Source: Pseudomonas putida
GTDB taxonomy: Bacteria > Pseudomonadota > Gammaproteobacteria > Pseudomonadales > Pseudomonadaceae
Direction of reading: 5' to 3'
Assembly (NCBI RefSeq): GCF_002025705.1
Contig: NZ_CP018846.1
Coordinates: forward strand, 3,215,501-3,279,500
DNA length: 64,000 nucleotides
The translations under genes were made by a program, and so were the position numbers. Below are positions 1 through 8,384 of this stretch, in pieces. Numbering within the stretch: the stretch's first letter is position 1; each line of letters begins with the position of its first letter. The notes under the pieces were generated by a model, which worked only from the letters and a program-made list of their open reading frames with translations, was not told the origin of the DNA and did no database searches.

Positions 1-488
1 CGCAGAACACCATTGCCGTGCTGCGCCGCTTCGCCAGCGTCGAAGTCCAGGCGGCCGAACGCGAGCGTGTGCTGCTGGCCAGCGACGCCTTCGGAATCGG
101 TGAGTTCGTGCTCGAGCAGCACATGGACGACTACCGCCTGTTCCCCTTCCTGCAGCCGCTGGCCCCCGGCAAGCATGGGCCGTTCTACGAGCTGCGTGAG
201 TACGACCTGGTCAGCTCCGGGTTGCTACCAACCCTGGACGGCTGGCGCAAGGCGGTCGGGCCGCGCACTGGTGAGCAGTACTCGCCAGTATATGCGGCGT
301 TCTACGCCACCAATGGCCGGGTGCCGCGCTACCTGCACATCTGGCCCTACGCCAGCCTGGAGCAGCGCCTGGATGTGCGCACCCGCGCCGTCGGCGACGG
401 CGTGTGGCCGCCGGAGAATTCTGCCCCGCAGCTACAGAAGATGAACTCGGTGGTGTATCTGCCCGCCGCCTTCTCACCGCTGCACTGA
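1..488 (+). CDS. NIPSNAP family protein, 5' end outside the window
   Basis: The frame is open from the first bases and ends at a TGA at 486-488, so the N-terminus lies upstream. The visible C-terminal part (about 161 residues) has the NIPSNAP pattern: a GPFYELREYDL strand near the middle, followed by a YAAFYATNG segment and a LHIWPYASLEQR segment. NIPSNAP domains are dimeric alpha/beta-barrel modules. In bacteria they are often encoded beside catabolic genes, usually without a defined reaction. Its 3' end overlaps the convergent reductase gene by 15 bases. The assignment rests on motif recall; the substrate is unknown. Confidence 0.75.
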   Translation, partial: QNTIAVLRRFASVEVQAAERERVLLASDAFGIGEFVLEQHMDDYRLFPFLQPLAPGKHGPFYELREYDLVSSGLLPTLDGWRKAVGPRTGEQYSPVYAAFYATNGRVPRYLHIWPYASLEQRLDVRTRAVGDGVWPPENSAPQLQKMNSVVYLPAAFSPLH

Positions 489-1415
489 CAAAAGCGCACG
501 GCGCCGCTGCGCCCTGCGCAGCAGCCTGTCGACGGCAGCCATGGCCGGGGCTTGCACGCCTTGGCGCCGGGCATGGGCGAGCAAGGCGCCGGACAGCGCG
601 TCGACCTCCATGCGCCTGCCATGCTCAAGGTCCTGGAGCATGGAAGGCTTGTGCGCGGCGTGCACGACGAACGCCTGTTCCACTGCCTGCGTGACCCGCA
701 GCGGATCCAGCGCCACACCCACCGACGCCGCAATGGCCGCAGCCTCGGCGACCAATGTCAGGGCCACTTCGCGCCCACGCGAGCATCGGCCAAGCTCGCC
801 GACATTCTCCCCCGCCAGGGCACACAGCGAGTTCAGGGCCGTGTTGAAGGCGACCTTTTCCCAGATGCTCACCTCGATGTCCGGGTCCTCGATGCAGTGC
901 ATGCCGCCGCGGCGCAAGCAATCGATCAGAGCTTGCAATGGGCCGAGCGGCTGCGGCCCAGGCAACAGCCCGCGCAAGCGCACCTCGCCAGCGCCGCAGC
1001 TGCGGACGCTACCCGGCGCCAGCACATCGGCCGGGTAGAGGGTCATGCCTATGGCCAGGCAACGGTCAGCCACGAACTCGCGCAGCACCGGCACGCTGTC
1101 CAGACCATTCTGCAACGTCACCACCAGGGTCTGCTGGCTGAGCAGATGCCGATTTGCCTGCATGGCCTGGCGGGTGTGATAGCTCTTGGTCAACATCAGC
1201 AGGACATCGACCTGGCCGTGCAACTGCTCGGCGCGCGCCGCCTGCGGCCAGTACACGCGTGCGCCCAGTTCGTCTTCCAGGCGCAGGCCATGGGTGCGCA
1301 GGGCGTGGAGCAAGTGCTCATCGACATCGACCAAGGTCACCTCGGCACCGGCATCGATCAACCTGGCGGCAAACAGGCTGCCCATCGCCCCTGCCCCGAT
1401 CACAGCAATCTTCAT
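474..1415 (-). CDS. PanE/ApbA-type 2-dehydropantoate 2-reductase family protein
   Basis: A 313-residue protein with an N-terminal Rossmann GAGAMGS loop (residues 7-13), a TKSYHT segment after strand 4 and the catalytic lysine in WEKVAFNTALN (K187). The C-terminal HKPSMLQDLEHGRRMEVD segment is diagnostic of the ketopantoate reductase fold. The family reduces 2-keto acids such as ketopantoate with NADPH. Pseudomonads carry several paralogues, and this one sits among amino-compound catabolic genes, not with panB/panC. A role in 2-oxo acid reduction in the local pathway is therefore as likely as pantothenate synthesis. The gene lies downstream of the MFS gene on the same strand but behind a terminator. 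The start gives the canonical MKIAVIGAG beginning. Confidence 0.8.
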   Translation of the reverse strand: MKIAVIGAGAMGSLFAARLIDAGAEVTLVDVDEHLLHALRTHGLRLEDELGARVYWPQAARAEQLHGQVDVLLMLTKSYHTRQAMQANRHLLSQQTLVVTLQNGLDSVPVLREFVADRCLAIGMTLYPADVLAPGSVRSCGAGEVRLRGLLPGPQPLGPLQALIDCLRRGGMHCIEDPDIEVSIWEKVAFNTALNSLCALAGENVGELGRCSRGREVALTLVAEAAAIAASVGVALDPLRVTQAVEQAFVVHAAHKPSMLQDLEHGRRMEVDALSGALLAHARRQGVQAPAMAAVDRLLRRAQRRRALLSVQR

Positions 1416-1444
1416 GCTTGGTTTCGTCCTTATCTGCGTGAAAT

Positions 1445-1475
1445 GAAAAAGCTCGCCGGGTCATCCCCGGCGAGC
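1445..1475 (-). terminator. Rho-independent terminator of the MFS gene
   Basis: Perfect 10-bp stem, GCTCGCCGGG (1451-1460) pairing with CCCGGCGAGC (1466-1475) around a 5-base loop. On the minus strand a run of five U follows (A run at 1446-1450). It lies between the MFS stop codon and the PanE-like start, so it should separate the two transcripts. Confidence 0.85.
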
Positions 1476-1498
1476 CTCTTCTACCCAGGCTGCATCCG

Positions 1499-2710
1499 TC
1501 ACAGCTTTGGCAAGGTCACCGCGTCGCCAATCGGCTCGCGCTTGCCCGCCTGCTGCGAGCGCAGCACGGCAGCACCGTAGATCGCCAGCACGCTGATCGA
1601 GCAGGCACCGGAGAACAGCAGCACGGCGGTGTAGCCGTAAGATTCGATCAGCAGGCCACCGACCGCCGGCCCCACCGCCGCGCCGACCGACAGGCACAGC
1701 GCACCCAAAGCAACCAACCGCCCCGACAGGTCGAACTCGGCCATCACGCCGAAGGTGTAGGCCAGCACGAAACTGATCGAGAACAGGAAGCACATCACCC
1801 CGGCCACGTAGGTGGTCAGCGAGTCGAACTGTGCCAACAGCACCAGGCCGGCCACCTCGGCCGCAATGATCACCGCCACCGGCAGGAAGCGCCCGGCCTT
1901 CAGGCCGACCGACGAGGCGATGAAACCGCCACCGGCGTTGATGATGAAACCGAGCGCCAGCACCGAGCCAATGGTGTCCGAAGACAAGCCGCTCTTCTTG
2001 CCCATCAGTTCAAGGAATGCCCACACCGACATGATGCCGGTCAGGAACACCAGGCTGGCGAGCAGGCTCAGCCAGGCAATGGTGCGGCTCTCGCGGCACA
2101 CCACCGGCGCCCCGCCTGCGCGCGCCTCCAGCTGCCGCGCGCTGCGGCTCGGCACCCACGGCAAAGGCGCGACGCCCATCAGCAGCATGCTGATGACCAG
2201 TGTCACCAGCATGCCCTGGAAGCCCCACAGCGGCGCCACGGCGACCGGCAACACGATCAACAGCACGGCGCCGGGCACGGTCTCCATGCCCAGCTTGAAA
2301 CCGAATGCCCGCTCAGGTTGCGCGCTGTCGCCAAAAATGGTCATCGCCAAGGCATACAGCCCACCGGTACCGGCGCCTGCCAGGGCCATGAGCAGCATCA
2401 GCGTCTCGTACGTGGGGTTGCCCAGCATGCCCGCCAGCGCAGCCGCCACCAGCAGCGAGGCCAAAGTGGAAATCACCCGCCAGCTCAGGCGCTGGATCCA
2501 CAGCAGCGAGGCCAGGCCGAGCACCCCGAAACCGAGGTTCATGGCCATGGCCAGGCTGCCCAGTTGCTGTTCGCCATAACCGAACTGCTCGGCCAAGGCG
2601 CCGAACAGTACCGGCAGCACATTGAGCAGCAGCGCCCCGCCAGCGGAAACCAGGCCTGCGCAGATGTACACGGATGTCTTGTCAATCGGATTGGATGTTG
2701 TTGTTTTCAT
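1499..2710 (-). CDS. MFS transporter
   Basis: A 403-residue major facilitator protein with about 12 hydrophobic segments. The N-terminal half starts SVYICAGLVSAGGALLLN, and the middle loop (near residue 210) is polar and Arg-rich. The longer open frame to 2848 was rejected because its extra 46 residues are hydrophilic and have no ribosome site. ATG at 2710 follows GGATCAG and begins with the usual short polar tail. Divergent from the cyclodeaminase-like gene, it probably imports the compound that the 3.0-5.9 kb genes process. The substrate cannot be read from the sequence. Confidence 0.85.
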   Translation of the reverse strand: MKTTTSNPIDKTSVYICAGLVSAGGALLLNVLPVLFGALAEQFGYGEQQLGSLAMAMNLGFGVLGLASLLWIQRLSWRVISTLASLLVAAALAGMLGNPTYETLMLLMALAGAGTGGLYALAMTIFGDSAQPERAFGFKLGMETVPGAVLLIVLPVAVAPLWGFQGMLVTLVISMLLMGVAPLPWVPSRSARQLEARAGGAPVVCRESRTIAWLSLLASLVFLTGIMSVWAFLELMGKKSGLSSDTIGSVLALGFIINAGGGFIASSVGLKAGRFLPVAVIIAAEVAGLVLLAQFDSLTTYVAGVMCFLFSISFVLAYTFGVMAEFDLSGRLVALGALCLSVGAAVGPAVGGLLIESYGYTAVLLFSGACSISVLAIYGAAVLRSQQAGKREPIGDAVTLPKL

Positions 2711-3005
2711 GGGCTGATCCTGAATTGAGGTGCCTTGCGACCGCCACAGTGTGCAGCGCTCGAAGGCACATGGCATGTACCGCATTGCCGGGCTTTTGGC
2801 CATGCCTGCCAACACCACCGTGGCCCGAAATGCGTCGAAAACACGCAAAGCCCCGGGCTAGAGAGCACGGACCGGCATGGCTGCAGGCACCCCGTCATTC
2901 CTGACCAATTCGGGATAGCCGCGCGCCCTGGCGCATTCCTAACATCGGCACCGTCAGCAGCAGCCCCCCGCTGCAGGCACTTCCCCCATGCCTTCGAGAC
3001 AAGCC
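2711..3005. promoter_or_regulatory. divergent intergenic region between MFS and cyclodeaminase-like genes
   Basis: 295 bases without a credible gene. It must hold the promoters of both flanking transcripts and plausibly the binding site of the AraC-type regulator encoded at 5895-6857. I see no strong palindrome or sigma-70 pair that I would defend. Confidence 0.4.
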
Positions 3006-4145
3006 ATGACTACAACTACAAAAATCGACTTTCTCTACCTGTCCGAGCAGGACATGATCCGCGCCGGCGTCACCGACATGCTGGCCTGCGTGAACACCAT
3101 GGAGCAGATGTTCGCCCTGCTGCACCACGGTGACTACCGCATGGCCGGGCCGAACAGCGATTCCCACGGTGCAATGATCACCTTCCCCAAGGACTCGCCT
3201 TTCCCCAACATGCCCAAACCTACCGCCGACCGGCGCATGATGGCGATGCCGGCCTACCTGGGCGGCGACTTCTGCACCGCCGGGGTCAAGTGGTACGGCT
3301 CCAATATCGCCAACCGCGACAAAGGCCTGCCGCGCTCGATCCTGATGTTCACCCTCAACGACCCCGACACCGGCGCCCCGTTGGCGCACATGTCGGCCAA
3401 CCTGCTGTCGGCCTACCGCACCGGCGCCATCCCCGGAGTCGGCGCACGCCACCTGGCCCGCCGCGACTCGCGGGTGATCGGCCTGCTGGGCCCTGGCGTC
3501 ATGGGCAAGACCACCGTGGCCGCGTTCATGGCCGTGTGCCCGCAAGTCGATACGCTCAAGCTCAAGGGCCGCGGCCAGAAAAGCCTGGACGACTTCATCA
3601 GCTGGGTAGGCGACACCTATCCGCAGATCACCACCATCGAAGTGGTGGACAGCATCGAGGCCGTGGTACGTGGCTCGGACCTGGTGACCTACTGCACCTC
3701 CGGCGAAACCGGTGACCCGTCCAGCTACCCGCTGGTCAAGCGTGAATGGGTCAAGCCCGGCGCGTTTCTCGCCATGCCGGCTGGCTGCAGCATCGATGCC
3801 GGCATGGAACAGGCCGACGTGCGCAAGGTGGTCGACAACACCGGCCTGTACGAAGCCTGGTTCGAGGAGCTGCCCAAGCCCGCACACAACCATGTGCCGC
3901 TGGTGGGCGTGCGCTTCATGGACATGATCGCCGAAGGCAGCCTGCCGGCTGATCAGCTGGAGGACATCGGCAAGATCGTCGCAGGCGTTGCGCCCGGCCG
4001 GCGCAACGACGAGGAGATCATCATCATGTCGGTGGGCGGCATGCCGGTCGAGGATGTGGCCTGGGGCACGGTGGTGTACCGCCAGGCGCTGGAACGCGGT
4101 GTCGGCGTGCGCCTGAACCTGTGGGAAAGCCCTGCACTGAGCTGA
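3006..4145 (+). CDS. ornithine cyclodeaminase / mu-crystallin family protein
   Basis: A 379-residue protein of the ornithine cyclodeaminase/mu-crystallin superfamily. A nucleotide-binding VIGLLGPGVMGKTT segment lies near residues 150-165, and the substrate-side MSANLLSAYRTGA motif precedes it. The family includes cyclodeaminases and ketimine, opine or alanine dehydrogenases, all passing through an imine. A similar group has been labelled tyramine oxidase subunit B, which fits the FAD oxidase encoded two genes downstream; this is from memory. The start at 3006 (MTTTTKIDFLY) was preferred over 2988; neither has a strong ribosome site. The RidA-like gene follows after 29 bases, so they are probably cotranscribed. 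Confidence 0.75.
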   Translation: MTTTTKIDFLYLSEQDMIRAGVTDMLACVNTMEQMFALLHHGDYRMAGPNSDSHGAMITFPKDSPFPNMPKPTADRRMMAMPAYLGGDFCTAGVKWYGSNIANRDKGLPRSILMFTLNDPDTGAPLAHMSANLLSAYRTGAIPGVGARHLARRDSRVIGLLGPGVMGKTTVAAFMAVCPQVDTLKLKGRGQKSLDDFISWVGDTYPQITTIEVVDSIEAVVRGSDLVTYCTSGETGDPSSYPLVKREWVKPGAFLAMPAGCSIDAGMEQADVRKVVDNTGLYEAWFEELPKPAHNHVPLVGVRFMDMIAEGSLPADQLEDIGKIVAGVAPGRRNDEEIIIMSVGGMPVEDVAWGTVVYRQALERGVGVRLNLWESPALS

Positions 4146-4174
4146 TTCATCCACCCAACCCTGAGGCCAATACC

Positions 4175-4597
4175 ATGCTGCAAATCACCAAACTGAAAAC
4201 CGGATCGAAATACGAGACCCTGGGCAGCTACTCGCGCCTGGTAGCCGTGGACGACTGGATCTTCGTCTCCAACACCGCCGGGCGCAACCCGGCGACGGGC
4301 GAAATTCCCGAGGACCTCGAAGCACAGACCCGCCAGGTGTTCGCCAACATCGAAGCCGCGCTGAACGCCGTGGATGCAACCCTCGCCGACGTGGTCTGCT
4401 CACGGGTGTTCATCCAGAACCCTGCGGATGTCGCCACCGTGATGACCATCGTCGGTGAAGTGTTCCGAGGAGTCGACCCAGCCAGCACGGTCACCTGCCC
4501 GCCTCTGGGCTCGACGGTCTACCGAGTGGAGCTGGAGGTCACCGCCTACCGCGGAGCATCCCGCGCCACCACCCACCTGATCGACCTGCAGCGCTAG
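4175..4597 (+). CDS. RidA/YjgF-like protein with atypical active site
   Basis: A 140-residue Rid-family protein (usual length about 130). RidA hydrolyses reactive enamine/imine intermediates, which suits a position between a cyclodeaminase-like enzyme and an FAD amine oxidase. The end strand YRVELEVTAYRG aligns with the conserved VEIE strand of RidA. The arginine that binds the substrate carboxylate (in P-A-R of E. coli RidA) appears to be serine here (P-A-S-T). The protein therefore likely belongs to a divergent Rid subfamily that may lack standard deaminase activity. The ATG at 4175 follows a GAGG ribosome site; the longer frame overlaps the upstream gene. Confidence 0.8.
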   Translation: MLQITKLKTGSKYETLGSYSRLVAVDDWIFVSNTAGRNPATGEIPEDLEAQTRQVFANIEAALNAVDATLADVVCSRVFIQNPADVATVMTIVGEVFRGVDPASTVTCPPLGSTVYRVELEVTAYRGASRATTHLIDLQR

Positions 4598-4623
4598 CCC
4601 GCCCGCTTCGAGGAGAACCGCCC

Positions 4624-5919
4624 ATGTCCCCTGTCATCGCGCCGGTGCACTGCGCAACCACACCCCCCAGTGCCACCACCGTGGTCATCATCGGCGGCGG
4701 CATCGTCGGCCTGACCGCTGCACTGACCCTCGCCGAACGCAACATCCCGGTGGTGGTACTGGAGAAAGGCCGCATCGCTGGCGAGCAGTCCTCGCGCAAC
4801 CTGGGCTGGGTGCGCAAGACCAGCCGCCACCGCGAGGACCTGCCCCTGGCCCTGGCAGCGGACCGCCTGTGGGCACAGATGCCCGCCCGGGTCGGCCGCG
4901 AGGTCGGCTACCGGCAGGCGGGCATCCTGTTCGCCGCCCGCGAGCCCGGGCAGATGGCCATGCACGAAGCCTGGCTGGCGTCGGTGCAAGGCCTGCCAGT
5001 GGGCTCGCGCCTGTTGAGCAACGCCGAAATCGCCCGCCGCGTACCGGGTGGGCAAGCGACCTGGGCGGGTGGCATCTTCACCGAAAGCGACGGCCGTGCC
5101 GAGCCAACCTTGGCCAGCAGCGCCATCGCCCAGGCCGCCATGGCCCGTGGCGCAGTGATTGTCGAGCAGTGCGCCGTGCGCAGCGTCACCACCGCCGCCG
5201 GGCGCATCGACGGCGTGGTGACCGAACACGGCGAGATCCGCTGCGAGCAGGTGCTGCTGGCGGGCGGCTTGTGGTCGCGGCGCCTGCTGGGCAACCACGG
5301 GGTCGCCCTGCCAAGCTTGCCGCTGAACTGCTCGGTGCTGCGTACGGCGCCCATGGAAGGCCCGACCGACATCGCCGTGGGCGGCCCAGATTTCTCGTTC
5401 CGCAAGCATATCGACGGCGGTTTCATCATCACCCAACGGGGTGCCCTCGACGCGCACCTGACCCTGGATCATGCCTTGCTGGGCTCACGCTACCTGCCGC
5501 AGTTCCGGGCACAACGGGGTTTGCTGCGGGTGTCGTTCGGCAAGCCGTTCTTCAAGGACCTGGCGCTGGCGCGGCGCTGGTCGCCCACTGCGGTCTCGCC
5601 ATTCGAGCGGATCCGCACCCAGGACCCTGCTGCCAACCCGGCCTTGAACCAGGAGGCGCTGAACAACCTCAGAGCCGCCTGGCCGGTATTCAAGCAGGCG
5701 CGCATCGAGCAGGCGTGGGCCGGCACCATCGATGTGACCCCCGACTCGCTGCCCGTGATAGGGCCAGTCAAGCAGCTACCGGGGATGGTGCTGGCTACCG
5801 GCTTCTCCGGCCACGGCTTCGGTACCTCGCCAGCGGCCGGGCAACTGGCGGCGGACCTGGTCGATGGCAGCACTCCCCTGGTGGACCCGACCCCTTACCG
5901 CCTGGAACGCTTTGCCTGA
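4624..5919 (+). CDS. FAD-dependent oxidoreductase, D-amino acid oxidase (DAO) family
   Basis: A 431-residue flavoprotein. The ADP-binding VVIIGGGIVGLTAAL motif is near residue 22 and an acidic residue ends the second strand (VVVLEKG). A SSRNLGWVRK segment typical of DAO-type amine oxidases follows. The C-terminal FAD loop reads GMVLATGFSGHGFG (near residue 395). Such enzymes oxidise secondary amines or amino acids to imines with oxygen or quinone as acceptor. Located 26 bases after the RidA-like gene behind AGGAGAA, it is likely the oxidase of this small pathway. Its last 25 bases overlap the convergent AraC gene. Confidence 0.8.
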   Translation: MSPVIAPVHCATTPPSATTVVIIGGGIVGLTAALTLAERNIPVVVLEKGRIAGEQSSRNLGWVRKTSRHREDLPLALAADRLWAQMPARVGREVGYRQAGILFAAREPGQMAMHEAWLASVQGLPVGSRLLSNAEIARRVPGGQATWAGGIFTESDGRAEPTLASSAIAQAAMARGAVIVEQCAVRSVTTAAGRIDGVVTEHGEIRCEQVLLAGGLWSRRLLGNHGVALPSLPLNCSVLRTAPMEGPTDIAVGGPDFSFRKHIDGGFIITQRGALDAHLTLDHALLGSRYLPQFRAQRGLLRVSFGKPFFKDLALARRWSPTAVSPFERIRTQDPAANPALNQEALNNLRAAWPVFKQARIEQAWAGTIDVTPDSLPVIGPVKQLPGMVLATGFSGHGFGTSPAAGQLAADLVDGSTPLVDPTPYRLERFA

Positions 5920-6857
5920 CCAAGGCTGTCCAGGCGACGGGTGTGCGAAGGCAGTTCACCGAACAGCGCGCGGTAGGCCCCGGAAAAATGCCCGAGGTGG
6001 GTGAAGCCAAGATCACTGGCCACCCGGGCAACGGTGAACTGCTCGGCTGCGGTGCGCTGCAGCCGTTGACGCACGGCATTCAGGCGTACCGTGCGCAGGT
6101 ACTCGACCGGGCTCAGGCCGGTGACCCCCAGGAAGCTGCGCTGCAAAGTGCTGCGGCTGACATCCAGCCGCTCGCAGATCTGCAACACCGATAACGGCTC
6201 GTCCAGGCAGTCCAGAGCCATCTGGTGCGCCTGGCGGACCAGATAGGCGCTGACCGCAACATTCCCCCCACGCCCGCTGCCGTCCTGGTTGACCTGATCC
6301 AGCAGCACCAGCATGCACTCGAGCAGCGAGTCTTCGAGCTGCGCTTCCACCAGCGCTTCACCCTGCAGCGCCGCGTCGATCAAGCCTTGCAGTTGCAGAC
6401 GTACCGCCCCCAGAAAAGCCGGGCTGACGTTCAGCCGGGTGGTGCGGTTCAATGCACGCAGCTCCTGGGCACTGAACTCACGCTCGGCCAATTGTTCCAG
6501 ACGATCGGCGTCGACACTGACCGCCAGCAGGTCCATGCCCTCGGGCGCATGGACGAAAAATTCCTGACCACTGTGAAGAAGAGTGACATCCGCGCTACCG
6601 ACGCTGCTGCCCTGGAACACCCCGGCACCCGCGCTGCCAGCGGGTATCGCCAGGCAAAAACGCCGCGCCGGCGCCACCCCGTGCTGGACCACGCGCTTGT
6701 CCAGGCACTCATGAAAAATCTGGAAGCGCTCTGCGGTGAGATGGGTGAGTTCGGTGTGGGCGCTGCCGGCGCTGATCTGGTCGTAGGTCTGCTGCCAGCC
6801 GAGGATGGCGCTGGCATGGGTGTTGACGTCATTGAAGCGATGGCGTTGGGCGTGCAT
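5895..6857 (-). CDS. AraC family transcriptional regulator
   Basis: A 320-residue protein with an N-terminal sensing half and a C-terminal AraC/XylS double helix-turn-helix. The segments LSVLQICERLDVSRSTLQRSF (near 225-245) and VARVASDLGFTHLGHFSGAYR (near 275-295) are the two recognition units. It resembles the family seen near amine-oxidase and betaine genes. It is convergent with the FAD oxidase and divergent from an MFS gene, so it probably controls one or both sets. The ribosome site (GAGG) is farther from the ATG than usual, so the start is less certain. Confidence 0.85.
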   Translation of the reverse strand: MHAQRHRFNDVNTHASAILGWQQTYDQISAGSAHTELTHLTAERFQIFHECLDKRVVQHGVAPARRFCLAIPAGSAGAGVFQGSSVGSADVTLLHSGQEFFVHAPEGMDLLAVSVDADRLEQLAEREFSAQELRALNRTTRLNVSPAFLGAVRLQLQGLIDAALQGEALVEAQLEDSLLECMLVLLDQVNQDGSGRGGNVAVSAYLVRQAHQMALDCLDEPLSVLQICERLDVSRSTLQRSFLGVTGLSPVEYLRTVRLNAVRQRLQRTAAEQFTVARVASDLGFTHLGHFSGAYRALFGELPSHTRRLDSLGQAKRSRR

Positions 6858-6962
6858 GGCGTTTCTGTTACCTCAAGTGCATGTGGCGCAGAGAAGCAAA
6901 GAGCGGGCCACACGGGTAAGCAAGCGGGTTATCCTGCAAGCCCCCTTCGTCACGAGATTGCC

Positions 6963-8099
6963 ATGTCCTCCGCTGCCGATGCGGCGCCCATCCAGCGCGC
7001 CGACCGAGATTCGCGCAACGCCGCCCAGGTACTCGGCCTGTGCCTGCCCAGTGATGTGCTGCTCTACCTGTTGCTGCCGATGTTCGCCGCCGACTTTGGC
7101 GTAACCCTGGCCGAAGCGGGCCTGCTGCTGGCGGCCAATCGGCTGGTACGCATCGTCGGCTACAGCTGGGTGGTGCGTTTCTACGCTCGCCACGGCGATC
7201 GCGCGGCCTGCAGCCTCGCCGCCGCTGCGGCGGCGCTGTGCGCACTGGGCAATGCCACGCTTTCCGGTTTCGCCGCGCTGCTGGTATTGCGCCTGGTCTG
7301 GGGCCTGTGCTTCGCCACCTTCAACCTCAGTACCCAGACCCTCGCCACCGCCGAGGCGCAGGGTGCGGCCCGGCGTGCCGGGCGCTCGCGGGCTACCCTG
7401 GCCATCGGGCCGATGCTGGCGTTGCCGCTGGGCGCAGTGATGGCCCAGGCCTGCGGCCCGCGCAGCGTGTTCTTCGTGCTCTGCATCAGCGCCTTGTGCG
7501 GCCAGTGGCGCGCCCGCGCCCTGCCCGCCCGCGGCCACGCGATTGCCAGCCCAGGCGGCCGACGCCTGCGTCTGCCGGACAGCATCGCCACCTGGTCCTT
7601 CATTGAAGGGGTAACCCTGGACGGGCTGTTCATCTTCGGCCTGTCGCTCTATGCGCAACTCCACATGGGCAGCTCGGGGGTGCTGGTGGCCGGTGTGCTG
7701 ATGGCGGTGCGCTACCTGAGCGAAATGCTCTTCAGCCCCTTCGGCGGGCGGCTGGCCGACCGCTTCGGGCCCCTGCGCATGCTGGTGGTGCTGTCGCTGG
7801 CCACCTCGCTGGCGCTGCTGGTGTTCGCCAGCCAATGGCTGTTCATCGGCGCCTTCTTCGTGCTCGTGCTGCGCGCCTTGCAACTGCCGCTGGTGATGAC
7901 GCTGGTTGCGCTGCGCAACCCGCAGGGGCGCATCCAGGCACTGGCCGGCAATGCCGTATGGCGCGACATCGGTGCCGGGCTCGGGCCGATGCTGGCCGGT
8001 GTGCTGCTGCCGCAAGTACCCGCGATCTGGGCCTATGCGGGCGCGGCCTCGGTGCTGGCCCTGGCGGCGCTGAATTGCGCCTGGCAGCCACGGCGTTGA
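6963..8099 (+). CDS. MFS transporter
   Basis: A 378-residue major facilitator protein with about 11-12 hydrophobic segments. The loop GGRLADRFGPLRM (near residue 265) matches the conserved MFS loop motif G-x-L-a-D-r-x-G. The open frame extends to 6225, but the extra part is antisense to the AraC gene and hydrophilic. ATG at 6963 gives MSSAADAAPIQR and then the first membrane segment. It is divergent from the AraC regulator with 105 bases between, which suggests control by it. The substrate is not readable. Confidence 0.8.
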   Translation: MSSAADAAPIQRADRDSRNAAQVLGLCLPSDVLLYLLLPMFAADFGVTLAEAGLLLAANRLVRIVGYSWVVRFYARHGDRAACSLAAAAAALCALGNATLSGFAALLVLRLVWGLCFATFNLSTQTLATAEAQGAARRAGRSRATLAIGPMLALPLGAVMAQACGPRSVFFVLCISALCGQWRARALPARGHAIASPGGRRLRLPDSIATWSFIEGVTLDGLFIFGLSLYAQLHMGSSGVLVAGVLMAVRYLSEMLFSPFGGRLADRFGPLRMLVVLSLATSLALLVFASQWLFIGAFFVLVLRALQLPLVMTLVALRNPQGRIQALAGNAVWRDIGAGLGPMLAGVLLPQVPAIWAYAGAASVLALAALNCAWQPRR

Positions 8100-8112
8100 A
8101 CCTGCAGAGGCG

Positions 8113-8139
8113 GTTGGTGCTGCAAAGGCAAGCACCAAC
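8113..8139. other. stem-loop after the MFS gene
   Basis: Perfect inverted repeat GTTGGTGCT (8113-8121) and AGCACCAAC (8131-8139) with a 9-base loop, 13 bases after the MFS stop codon. No U run follows, so it may be an mRNA end stabiliser or a weak terminator. The rest of 8100-8384 shows no gene and should contain the promoter of the ATP-grasp operon. Confidence 0.45.
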
Positions 8140-8384
8140 TCGGGTCAAAATCGGCAGCAGGATGCATAACGCGCCTTTTTGATGCACGCCGGGCGGCTTC
8201 TGCGGCCATGGGCAGCTACCACTGCGCGCTGTGTGGCCCTTCAACGCCTCGATAAACCACACAATTTCAGGGCGTTACCGCACATCCTCACAACTTCCAG
8301 CGCTGCGCCGAACTTTCGGCACCTTCATTGCAATGGCCTTTTGCATGCACAACGCACTGCCAGCAACGGTGGCAAGGAGTGGCT

